A stretch of 5,435 nucleotides of DNA from Endomicrobium sp. (GTDB taxonomy: Bacteria > Elusimicrobiota > Endomicrobiia > Endomicrobiales > Endomicrobiaceae), in NCBI GenBank assembly GCA_031273645.1, contig JAISRM010000175.1:1-5435 (forward strand). The letters are read 5' to 3'. A program made the translations under genes and the position numbers. Every line of letters starts with the position of its first letter. Positions within the stretch are counted from its first letter, which is position 1. The notes below the pieces were generated by a model. That model did not search any database and was not told where the DNA came from. It worked only from the letters and a program-made list of their open reading frames with translations. Below, piece after piece: positions 1-5,327 of the stretch.

Positions 1-22
1 TTTAACTTCCAAAAGAAAACCC

Positions 23-50
23 CTTGCAAAAATGCCTGCCTTTTTGCAAG
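23..50. repeat. Perfect inverted repeat / hairpin, possible terminator
   Basis: CTTGCAAAAA (23-32) and TTTTTGCAAG (41-50) are perfect reverse complements around an 8-base loop. Read on the minus strand the hairpin is followed by GGGGTTTTCTTTTGG, which is T-rich but starts with G. It could therefore be a weak intrinsic terminator for transcripts coming leftward from the adenylyltransferase gene, although it lies about 360 bases past that stop codon. Read on the plus strand there is no clean T-run after it. The stem is seen directly; the terminator role is inference. Confidence 0.45.
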
Positions 51-70
51 CCTATCCTTTCATTTTAAAA

Positions 71-147
71 GTATCATTTTATTTTTGAAAACAGTATCAT
101 TTTATTTTTGTCCTAACATATATAGGCAAATTTATATAGGCAAATTT
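71..147. repeat. Two adjacent short tandem duplications
   Basis: The 17-mer GTATCATTTTATTTTTG occurs at 71-87 and again at 94-110 (period 23). Directly to the right, the 14-mer ATATAGGCAAATTT occurs at 120-133 and at 134-147 (period 14). All copies are exact. They lie in non-coding DNA and look like products of replication slippage or remnants of decayed sequence. No function is visible. Confidence 0.8.
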
Positions 148-148
148 T

Positions 149-173
149 GCGGCTTCGCCGCTTTTAAGGTTAT
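149..173 (-). repeat. Short degenerate copy of the rhodanese 3' segment (copy 4)
   Basis: The plus strand here reads GCGGCTTCGCCGC (149-161, a 5-bp stem with a TTC loop) followed by TTTTAAGGTTAT. This matches 441-465 inside the adenylyltransferase-rhodanese gene (GCGGCTGCGCCGC then CTTTAAGGTTAT) with two differences over 25 bases. In the gene these bases encode the NLKGGAAA motif. The match stops on both sides, so it may be a fragment of the same duplication series as copies 2 and 3. It could instead be an unrelated GC-rich palindrome followed by T-rich DNA. Confidence 0.45.
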
Positions 174-190
174 GTTTCTGATAGAAACAT
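172..190. repeat. Small inverted repeat
   Basis: ATGTTTCT (172-179) and AGAAACAT (183-190) form a perfect 8-bp stem with a 3-base loop, followed on the plus strand by TCTTTGTCTTTCTG. The stem is AT-rich, so termination activity is doubtful. No adjacent gene explains it. Confidence 0.4.
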
Positions 191-263
191 TCTTTGTCTT
201 TCTGTTTGTCATTCCCGTGTTTTTAATATTTGTTCTTCCTTAGCAGCCTGCGCTCGAGTGTTT
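191..263. other. Non-coding remnant sequence
   Basis: Together with the repeats listed on either side, this completes the 409-base gene-free stretch at the left edge. I see no ORF with a start and ribosome site, no tRNA and no promoter of note. It contains GTCATTCCCG (209-218), reminiscent of dispersed bacterial repeat fragments, but too short to assign. Confidence 0.4.
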
Positions 264-311
264 TTATCGGGCGGCGCATTTAAAATTACATATTCCCTTT
301 GAGTATCCGGC
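264..311 (-). pseudogene. Decayed fragment of rhodanese C-terminus (copy 3)
   Basis: Read on the minus strand from 311, this stretch begins GCCGGATAC, identical to the bases encoding AGY at 487-479 in the intact gene. It translates as AGYSKGICNFKCAAR and then a TAA stop. The intact gene has AGYKGKVYNLKGGAAAW at the corresponding place. The shared AGY, the KG pair and the N(L/F)K spacing support common descent. Small indels and an early stop show it is not functional. It abuts copy 2 (317-389), giving a tandem arrangement. Confidence 0.55.
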
Positions 312-316
312 TGATT

Positions 317-389
317 TCAGCAACAGACTTCAACTTCGTTTAGCGGCTGCGCCGCTTTTTAGATTATAAATTTCCTCTTTTTATCTGAC
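317..389 (-). pseudogene. Decayed duplicate of rhodanese C-terminus (copy 2)
   Basis: On the minus strand 389 to 317 aligns end to end with 487 to 410, the last 25 codons and the stop of the adenylyltransferase-rhodanese gene. By hand alignment about 60 of 73 bases agree, with one 5-base deletion where the gene encodes Trp-Ile. Around the deletion it reads YNLKSGAAA, and then in the shifted frame NEVEVCC followed by a TGA stop. The intact gene has YNLKGGAAAWINEVEICR. Most mismatches are transitions, as expected of a neutral pseudogene. An in-frame TAA replaces the Tyr codon of AGY. No upstream part of the gene is present, so it cannot encode an enzyme. Confidence 0.7.
342..360 (+). terminator. 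GC-rich hairpin with T-run, possible plus-strand terminator
   Basis: AGCGGC (342-347), loop TGC, GCCGCT (351-356), then T to 360. On the plus strand this has the form of a short intrinsic terminator, but no plus-strand gene precedes it in the window. The same palindrome is coding sequence at 441-453 inside the rhodanese domain, so the shape may simply be inherited from duplication. Confidence 0.2.
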
Positions 390-409
390 AAGCTGTTGCA
401 AAATCAATT

Positions 410-1585
410 TTAGCGGCAGATTTCAACTTCGTTTATCCAAGCGGCTGCGCCGCCTTTAAGGTTATAAACTTTCCCTTTGTATCCGGCTTTTTTGAGCTCT
501 TGTATGGCCGCAATGCTGCGTTTGCCGATTTTGCATATGAGAACGGTTTTCTTTGAAGGATTTAACTCATTTATACTGCATATAAGTTTTTCAAAAGGAA
601 TAATTTTTGCATTGGGAAATTCAAAAACGGCTCTTTCGTAAGGATAGCGTATGTCTATTATATTCAAATATTCGTCTTTTTCCATTAAAGATTTGAGTTC
701 TTTGGGAGTAAGCGTCAAAACCTGTTCTTCTTCTGCAGCGTCTGCTGAAGCGTTTTCATTGCAAAAATAGTCATAATCTGCGATATCCTCAAGCGACTTC
801 AACGAAGGATTTGATCCGCATAAAACGCATTTTGGATCTTTTTCAATTTTAAATTCTTTAAATTTCATAGTCAATACATTATAAGACAAAAGTCTTCCGG
901 CAAGGCTTTCTCCGGACTGACAAATAAATTTTATAATTTCGCATGCCTGTATTCCTCCGGTTACGGCGCAAAGCGCGCCTAAAACTCCTTCTTGAGAACA
1001 CGACGGAACCGAAGCCGAAGGAGGCGCTAAAGGATGCATGCATCTGTAACACGGCCGGTTTTTAGCATAAAAAACTCCCGCCTGCCCTTCAAAACCTAAA
1101 ACGGAACCGTAAACGTCGGCGATACCAAGCAGCGCGCAGACGTCGTTTATAAGATAGCGCGATGCAAAATTATCGCTGCAATCGGCGACAATATCATAAT
1201 CTTTTAATATTTTAACGGCATTATCTGCAGAAAGCTTTACGTCGTAAGTTTTTACCTCGACAAAAGGATTAAGCTCTTTTATCCGGCGCGACGCGGCTTG
1301 CGTTTTAAGTTTTCCGGCATCGTTTAGACCGTATATTACCTGCCTTTGCAAATTTGACGTCTCAACCCGATCAAAATCTGCAATTCCGATAACTCCGGCT
1401 CCGGCGGCGGCAAGATACAACGCGACAGGCGCTCCAAGCCCTCCTGCGCCGACGATCAAAACCCGCGAAGCTTTCAGTTTTTTCTGACCTTCAATCCCTA
1501 TTTCCGGCAAAACGATATGGCGCTCATAACGCGCCGCCTCTTCATGCGTTAAATCTTTAATACGCTCATTCGAAATTATGCCCAT
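410..1585 (-). CDS. moeB: MoeB/ThiF-family sulfur-carrier adenylyltransferase with C-terminal rhodanese domain
   Basis: Enzymes of this family adenylate the C-terminal Gly-Gly of a small sulfur carrier (MoaD, ThiS or relatives). A fused rhodanese then delivers persulfide sulfur to it, as in MoeZ and eukaryotic MOCS3/Uba4. Numbering is from the ATG at 1585 (391 residues). Residues 17-250 form the adenylation domain: RHIVLPEIG near 22-30, nucleotide-binding GAGGLG 46-51, DFD then SNLQRQ 77-82, and D-x-x-D-N 135-139. Zinc ligands are CYRC (179, 182) and CVLC (253, 256). The probable reactive Cys196 is in SCSQEGVLGALC. Residues about 290-391 are rhodanese, with the active loop CKIGKRS (Cys351) and a GGAAAW end. 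A TTG three codons upstream (1594) is in frame, but the AAAGGA Shine-Dalgarno is 9 bases before the ATG and only touches the TTG, so ATG is preferred. No carrier or thi/moa partner gene is nearby, so the pathway (thiamin, molybdopterin or tRNA thiolation) is open. The symbol denotes family only. Confidence 0.93.
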   Translation of the reverse strand: MGIISNERIKDLTHEEAARYERHIVLPEIGIEGQKKLKASRVLIVGAGGLGAPVALYLAAAGAGVIGIADFDRVETSNLQRQVIYGLNDAGKLKTQAASRRIKELNPFVEVKTYDVKLSADNAVKILKDYDIVADCSDNFASRYLINDVCALLGIADVYGSVLGFEGQAGVFYAKNRPCYRCMHPLAPPSASVPSCSQEGVLGALCAVTGGIQACEIIKFICQSGESLAGRLLSYNVLTMKFKEFKIEKDPKCVLCGSNPSLKSLEDIADYDYFCNENASADAAEEEQVLTLTPKELKSLMEKDEYLNIIDIRYPYERAVFEFPNAKIIPFEKLICSINELNPSKKTVLICKIGKRSIAAIQELKKAGYKGKVYNLKGGAAAWINEVEICR

Positions 1586-1594
1586 GACCCGCAA

Positions 1595-1600
1595 TCCTTT
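1595..1600 (-). promoter_or_regulatory. Shine-Dalgarno deciding the adenylyltransferase start
   Basis: AAAGGA on the minus strand lies 9 bases upstream of the ATG at 1585 and directly against the alternative TTG at 1594. The spacing favours the ATG. Confidence 0.65.
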
Positions 1601-1607
1601 TTTTCAT

Positions 1608-1613
1608 ATTATA
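1608..1613 (-). promoter_or_regulatory. Candidate -10 box for the adenylyltransferase gene
   Basis: A perfect TATAAT on the minus strand, 7 bases before the Shine-Dalgarno, would start a transcript near 1601 with a leader of about 16 bases. No good -35 is found 16-18 bases further upstream, so this would be a -10-driven promoter or chance in AT-rich DNA. Confidence 0.4.
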
Positions 1614-1699
1614 ATAAAAATATCGCCGCAGCGGTATTTTGCAAAACAAAAAAACGCCGCCGGCAAGTTAGAAGAGTATGATACGCGAACACTTTACAA

Positions 1700-1728
1700 T
1701 TGATTTTTTAATAACTATTCGTTAAACT
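1700..1728 (+). promoter_or_regulatory. Candidate promoter for the autotransporter gene
   Basis: TTGATT (1700-1705) and TAAACT (1723-1728) are separated by 17 bases; each matches the sigma-70 consensus at 4 of 6 positions. Transcription would start about 1735, almost on the ATG at 1738, giving a leaderless or near-leaderless message. This fits the absence of any Shine-Dalgarno there. TTTACA at 1693 with a poor -10 is an alternative. Confidence 0.35.
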
Positions 1729-1737
1729 ATTATAGCT

Positions 1738-4506
1738 ATGTTAAAAAAAATATTATTTATCGTTATTGCAAATCTAATATTTCCTCTATTTGCCGCAGCA
1801 GCTAAAGCCGATATTATAAATAACTTTCAGGATTTAGAAAACGCTCTGCAAAACTCTCCTGCAAACCTTGAAATAAACGCCGATTATATATTATTTGAAA
1901 ACAATATTTTCGAGCAGCCGCCAAAAGCCGTCGATTTCACTTTTAAAAGCATATCTCCTTCGGGAACGTCGGTTTTTGACGGCGGCTCTGTTTATGCAGG
2001 CATTGCCGTAAAAAACCATTCCCGTATTTCTTTTGAAAACATAATTTTGCGCTCTATGAGTTCCCAAAACGGAGGAGCATTATATGTGGAAAATTCTTCG
2101 GGCGCGTTTTCGGGAATTTCTTCTTTTGAAAACAATTTCGCATATTCCGGAGGAGCTTTATCGGCGCTGAACTCTACTCTGCTTTTTGAGGCGGAAGTCA
2201 ATTTTTCGTCAAACTACGCCGCAAATATGGGAGGAGCTTTAGAAATAAATTCCTCTCTCGTTTCTTTTTCATCAAATGTTAATATAACGTCAAACTCGGC
2301 TTTATATTCCGGCGGCGGATTTATAGCTTTCAACAATGCGGCGATAGTTTTTGATTCCGCAGTAAACATATCCGCAAATTCGTCGCTAAACGGCGGCGGA
2401 TTTATGATTGACGGCTCGACGGCGCATTTTACCGCCAACTCTTCGGCAGTTTTATCAAATAACAAAGCGGCGCAGTCGGGCGGAGCCGTTGATTTGCGCA
2501 ATTCGCGCGTTTATTTCGACGGAGTTTCAGAATTTTTAAACAACTCGGCTTTTGAAAACGGCGGAGCTTTTTGCGCAACCGAAAAATCCTCTATAGTCTT
2601 TTCAACTAACGCTCTTTTTTCCGGCAACGAAGCTTCTCTTGGCGGAGCCGTCTATATAAACGACTCAAACGTATTTTTTACAAATACAAATTTTTACTCT
2701 AATTCTGCAGAGATTGAAGGCGGCGCAATATATGCCGAAGGCGGATATGTATCGGTTTACGCTCTTAGCGGAGGAAAAAGCGTATTTCAAAATAATAAAG
2801 CCGCAGGCGTATCAAACGCAATAACCCTCAAAGACGGAGCAACGGCGTTTTTTTACGCCGACGCCGGATCTTCAATTGAAATGCGCGACGGGATAAACTC
2901 TTCTAAAGATTCAATTATAAATTTCGGCGGAGAAGGAAATTTTAATCTCTACGCCGCCTTGCCTGAAAACGAAGCTTCTTTAACGATATCTTTTTCTGAC
3001 GGCGGAGCTTTCAACGTTAAAGACGGCGGGGGTTTTCGCGCGCAAATTCTTACCAACGGCGCAGGCTCAAAAATAAATCTGACAAACTCAAAATCCGACG
3101 CTGTTTTGATAAAAGAACTTAACAATTACGGAACAATAGCATTAGACGCATCCTCCGGCGCGCTTGACGCAATACGCGCAGAAGGCGGCGTAAATCTTAA
3201 TTCTGCAACAAGCCGTCTTGAAGCCTCAACAGATCTTTCCGACGCAAATTTTAGAAAAATAACCTATAAACTTATCAATTACGGCGCAGAGGTAAACGGA
3301 AGTTTTGCAGGCATAGACGTAATAAGCGCAGTGTCTTTTTCAAGTTCTCCAGTCGTAAATTACGGAGATGTTTTTGAAAATTGGATAACAATTTCCATTT
3401 ACGGAGATAAAGACCAAACCTCTTTTTCCGGAATGCAAAATCTCGGATTTAACCGTTACGAAACGGCAAAAACGTTTGACGCCGTTTCGCAAAACGCTAA
3501 AGGCGATATGGACGCCGTAATATCTCTTATCGAAGGCTTCGACGACAACGGCATAAGAAAAGCTCTTTTAGAGTCCTCCGGATATTTCCTTGCAAACGCA
3601 CTAAGAAGCGCGGCCGTTGAAACAAGCAGAACAGTTCTGTTTTCAAGAATCAATTCAAATACGGCGGCGGTAAAAGAAAATAATAAATTGTGGATAGAAT
3701 ATCAAAACGGAAGCGCGGAATTTTATTCCGACGAAGAATCTCCGCGAAATTACAACGACTCTTCAAACGCCCTAAACGCAGGCTACGACGTCTGGCTTGA
3801 AAACGACATAATAGGCGGCATATACGCAAAACACTCTTCGCATTTCATTCAGCAAGGCGGCAATTGCGCAGATATTTCAAATGCCGCAATAGGATTTTAC
3901 GGAGGATACGTCAAAAGCGATTGGCAGATAAAAGCGGCTTTATCGGGTTCATTTGACAATTATGAAACTCAAAGACGCATAGAATTTGCAGACAGAACGG
4001 CTAAGGCAGATTTTGGAGGAAGTTCTTTAGGCGCAGACGTCGAGGGTTCTTATAAAATAAATATCGGCAGGGAAACTCTTGCAAAACCGTTTATAGGCTT
4101 AACGTTAAAAAATACGTCTTACAGAAGCTTTACGGAAAGCGGCGCGCAAAGCCTTGATTTAAGCGTAATGCGCGGCTCTTATTTTAGATCCGATTTGCGT
4201 TTAGGGGCAGAAATCGCGCAGGAATCGTCCTTTTTTGAATGGTATTTAAAAGGGCAGGCGGCGGCGCTTTTAAGCGGCAAATATCCGGAAATAGAGTCGT
4301 CATTTGACGGCGGAGAAATCAGTTTTGCAAGTCGAGGAAGCGGCGAGCCGGACTTTTCATTTGGAGTAGCGGCCGGCGCAGGCGTATCGTTTTCAAAATC
4401 TTTCAAGTTTTTTGCCGCAACAGATTTTAACGCGTCTTCCAAATCGTCTTTTTTCAATATAATTTTAGGTTTATCTTACGGCTTCTATTCAAACGCAATA
4501 AACTGA
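1738..4506 (+). CDS. Autotransporter (type V secretion) with Pmp-like GGA/FxxN repeat passenger
   Basis: A 922-residue surface protein that should export its own N-terminal part through a C-terminal outer-membrane barrel. The signal peptide spans residues 1-24: LKK n-region, hydrophobic core, AKA cleavage before Asp25. The passenger (25 to about 560) is rich in Ser, Asn, Ala and Gly. At residues 112-331 it has nine GG[AG][LVIF] motifs interleaved with FxxN-like motifs, the signature of chlamydial polymorphic membrane protein beta-helices. Residues 565-645 look helical (ALLESSGYFLANALRSAAVE region), as in the linker that fills the pore. Residues 650-922 fit an autotransporter beta-barrel: LW start, a KPFIGLTLK / SFTESGAQSLDL / LRLGAEI pattern, and final strand FNIILGLSYGF. 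Unusually, six residues (YSNAIN) follow the last aromatic. Only two cysteines occur (279, 710), as usual for autotransporters. No protease or lipase motif is visible, so adhesin or structural roles are likeliest (inference). The start has no Shine-Dalgarno, but the signal peptide begins immediately, supporting it. Confidence 0.93.
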   Translation: MLKKILFIVIANLIFPLFAAAAKADIINNFQDLENALQNSPANLEINADYILFENNIFEQPPKAVDFTFKSISPSGTSVFDGGSVYAGIAVKNHSRISFENIILRSMSSQNGGALYVENSSGAFSGISSFENNFAYSGGALSALNSTLLFEAEVNFSSNYAANMGGALEINSSLVSFSSNVNITSNSALYSGGGFIAFNNAAIVFDSAVNISANSSLNGGGFMIDGSTAHFTANSSAVLSNNKAAQSGGAVDLRNSRVYFDGVSEFLNNSAFENGGAFCATEKSSIVFSTNALFSGNEASLGGAVYINDSNVFFTNTNFYSNSAEIEGGAIYAEGGYVSVYALSGGKSVFQNNKAAGVSNAITLKDGATAFFYADAGSSIEMRDGINSSKDSIINFGGEGNFNLYAALPENEASLTISFSDGGAFNVKDGGGFRAQILTNGAGSKINLTNSKSDAVLIKELNNYGTIALDASSGALDAIRAEGGVNLNSATSRLEASTDLSDANFRKITYKLINYGAEVNGSFAGIDVISAVSFSSSPVVNYGDVFENWITISIYGDKDQTSFSGMQNLGFNRYETAKTFDAVSQNAKGDMDAVISLIEGFDDNGIRKALLESSGYFLANALRSAAVETSRTVLFSRINSNTAAVKENNKLWIEYQNGSAEFYSDEESPRNYNDSSNALNAGYDVWLENDIIGGIYAKHSSHFIQQGGNCADISNAAIGFYGGYVKSDWQIKAALSGSFDNYETQRRIEFADRTAKADFGGSSLGADVEGSYKINIGRETLAKPFIGLTLKNTSYRSFTESGAQSLDLSVMRGSYFRSDLRLGAEIAQESSFFEWYLKGQAAALLSGKYPEIESSFDGGEISFASRGSGEPDFSFGVAAGAGVSFSKSFKFFAATDFNASSKSSFFNIILGLSYGFYSNAIN
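2071..2802 (+). repeat. Nine-unit protein repeat array (about 27 residues, 81 bp)
   Basis: Within the autotransporter passenger, GGAL/GGGF/GGAV/GGAF/GGAI motifs begin at residues 112, 138, 165, 192, 219, 248, 275, 302 and 328, so the period is 26-29 and mostly 27. Each is followed by a hydrophobic stretch and an asparagine-rich turn: FENN 130, FSSN 156, ITSN 183, ISAN 211, LSNN 239, FLNN 266, FSGN 294, FYSN 319, FQNN 350. The pattern implies stacked right-handed beta-helix rungs with an Asn ladder. At DNA level the GGCGGAGC / GGAGGAGCTTTA cores recur, but the units have diverged and exact tandem identity is not seen. Confidence 0.88.
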
Positions 4507-4561
4507 CGGAAATTACTACAATATTTTAAAGTTCGCGCCTCTATCCAAATAATATCAATAT

Positions 4562-4573
4562 CTGAAATTTCAG
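4562..4573. repeat. 12-bp perfect palindrome
   Basis: CTGAAATTTCAG at 4562-4573, 55 bases after the autotransporter stop. It overlaps the stop of the doubtful minus-strand ORF at 4570. There is no loop or T-run, so it is not a standard terminator; it could be a protein-binding site or chance. Confidence 0.35.
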
Positions 4574-4767
4574 TCATCCATTGCAAATGAAAAAATTATA
4601 AGCGATCTGCAAACTTTTTCATAACCATCAACCCGCATAAAAACAGACGCAGTCTGTTCGGTAATGTTCGCATATGCCCCCGCAGCAAGCTGCGCCGTCT
4701 TTCTTCCGGTAAAGCAGCAATTCAATTTTAAACAATCAGCTCCGCCGCTTACTATGCGCAGGTTCAT
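4570..4767 (-). CDS. Doubtful small hypothetical ORF (65 aa)
   Basis: An open minus-strand frame from ATG at 4767 (or TTG at 4803) to TGA at 4570. It begins MNLRIVSGGADCLKLNCC and ends SFAMDD. I do not recognise it. In its favour, it occupies a stretch otherwise without genes and its codons (GGC GGA GCT, GAA AAA) resemble those of the neighbours. Against it, there is no Shine-Dalgarno before either start, it has four cysteines in a short chain, and there is no domain signature. It may be a decayed gene tail or chance. Confidence 0.2.
   Translation of the reverse strand: MNLRIVSGGADCLKLNCCFTGRKTAQLAAGAYANITEQTASVFMRVDGYEKVCRSLIIFSFAMDD
4642..4694. repeat. Two neighbouring hairpins
   Basis: AACAGAC (4642-4648) pairs with GTCTGTT (4652-4658) over a GCA loop, and CGCAGC (4681-4686) pairs with GCTGCG (4689-4694) over AA. 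Neither is followed by a T-run on either strand. They sit between the autotransporter and the tRNA gene and overlap the doubtful minus-strand ORF. Real but unexplained secondary-structure potential. Confidence 0.35.
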
Positions 4768-4806
4768 TTTTATTTGTTGAAATAGCGTATTTTTGAAAAA
4801 CAATAT

Positions 4807-4836
4807 TTGCAGACTATGTAAAGAAAAATATATAAT
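4807..4836 (+). promoter_or_regulatory. Candidate promoter of tRNA-Ser
   Basis: A perfect TATAAT at 4831-4836 is preceded, with an 18-base spacer, by TTGCAG (4807-4812, three of six bases of the -35 consensus). Transcription would begin about 4842, giving a 70-base leader before the mature tRNA that RNase P would have to remove. Confidence 0.45.
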
Positions 4837-4848
4837 ATTACGAAATTA

Positions 4849-4893
4849 TTTGCCCGCAAAACGTTTGCCTGCAAAATGTTTGCCCTCAAAACA
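4849..4893 (+). repeat. Three tandem 15-bp repeats in the tRNA leader
   Basis: TTTGCCCGCAAAACG (4849-4863), TTTGCCTGCAAAATG (4864-4878) and TTTGCCCTCAAAACA (4879-4893) are head-to-tail copies differing at a few positions. They lie between the probable promoter and the tRNA 5' end. Each unit has TTTGC/GCAAA arms, except the last, where the second arm has mutated. Function unknown. Confidence 0.8.
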
Positions 4894-4911
4894 AATTTGT
4901 TGTTTCACAAC

Positions 4912-5001
4912 GGAGAGATGTCCGAGTGGTTTAAGGAGATAGTCTTGAAAACTATTGCGCCGGAAACGGCGCCGGGGGTTCGAATCCCTCTCTCTCCGCC
5001 A
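4912..5001 (+). tRNA. tRNA-Ser(UGA)
   Basis: A complete class II tRNA. The acceptor stem is GGAGAGA (4912-4918) with TCTCTCC (4991-4997), discriminator G and encoded CCA to 5001. The anticodon stem ATAGT/ACTAT encloses loop CTTGAAA, with anticodon TGA at 4946-4948, which reads UCA serine codons. The long variable arm GCGCCG-GAAA-CGGCGC (4957-4972) is the serine hallmark. The T arm is GGGGG-TTCGAAT-CCCTC (4974-4990, one G-T pair). No mismatch suggests decay. It stands alone, with no other tRNA within the window, and the gene debris and transposase start to its right fit the common use of tRNA loci as insertion sites. Confidence 0.97.
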
Positions 5002-5076
5002 GCAGTTTCATATCACCGTCGGAGATTTTGGAAAATAAAATTTATTTCTCTTAATAGTCTCTTAAGGACGGACAAA

Positions 5077-5264
5077 ATGAAAGGGGAAAAAGCAAAAGAT
5101 TTGAGTGTTTCAGAGCTTAAAAGCAGAAATAAAAATTATTTATTAAACTACAGGCGTTGCTGCTTGAAAGGGCATTAATACCTTATTTAAAGCAAATAGC
5201 GAAATTAAAAGATGTTAGAAAAGTGATAAATAAAGAACTTGAACGACTATTTTATAATTCAGTA
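5077..5264 (+). pseudogene. Frameshifted small gene, possibly ribosomal protein L29-like
   Basis: An ATG at 5077 follows AAGGA with good spacing and reads MKGEKAKDLSVSELKSRNK; that frame then stops at 5178. The K-A-K-x-L-S-x-x-EL pattern resembles the start of ribosomal protein L29 (rpmC). The next frame is open from 5133 and reads LFIKLQALLLERALI and then IAKLK...VINKEL. This resembles L29's later LF-x-L and IARIK segments, though about five residues shorter. Restoring one A in the run at 5131-5135 would join the two halves into a protein of L29-like size. The right boundary is approximate. A normal rpmC would sit between rplP and rpsQ, and neither is here, so this would be a displaced, dead copy. 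Alternatives are a genuine 33-residue ORF or an unrelated helical protein. Confidence 0.38.
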
Positions 5265-5327
5265 ATTTATATGGTCAACAATAGATTTCTTTCAAACCCA
5301 AAATATAAAAAAAGAGAAAATAAAAGA

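Noticed and set aside
1586..1594. TTG start at 1594 for the adenylyltransferase
   Set aside because: It touches the AAAGGA motif with no spacing, while the ATG at 1585 is 9 bases away. Residues added by the TTG start are not part of the conserved domain.
1992..2501. Two minus-strand ORFs (1992-2201 and 2214-2501) opposite the autotransporter
   Set aside because: Antisense shadows of the repeat-rich passenger; their Pro-Pro and Lys/Glu patterns come from the complement of the GGCGGAGC-type repeats. There is no ribosome site or domain.
2071..2802. CRISPR-like or minisatellite array
   Set aside because: The regular 81-bp periodicity is that of a coding beta-helix repeat. Units differ in sequence at DNA level and there are no spacer/repeat boundaries.
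3456..4457. Minus-strand ORFs 3456-3653 and 4179-4457 opposite the autotransporter
   Set aside because: Both lie wholly within a strongly supported coding gene on the other strand and have no recognisable motif.
5010..5070. Intrinsic terminator or att site right after the tRNA
   Set aside because: The AT-rich AAATAAAATTTATTT stretch has only weak imperfect symmetry, and no duplicate of the tRNA 3' end is present within the window to indicate an attachment site.
4876..5178. 100-residue plus-strand ORF containing MSEWFKE...VLKT
   Set aside because: Its middle is simply the translation of tRNA-Ser(UGA), a well-known source of false proteins with this MSEWFKE sequence. Its start lies in the 15-bp repeats. 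Only the part from 5077 has its own ribosome site.
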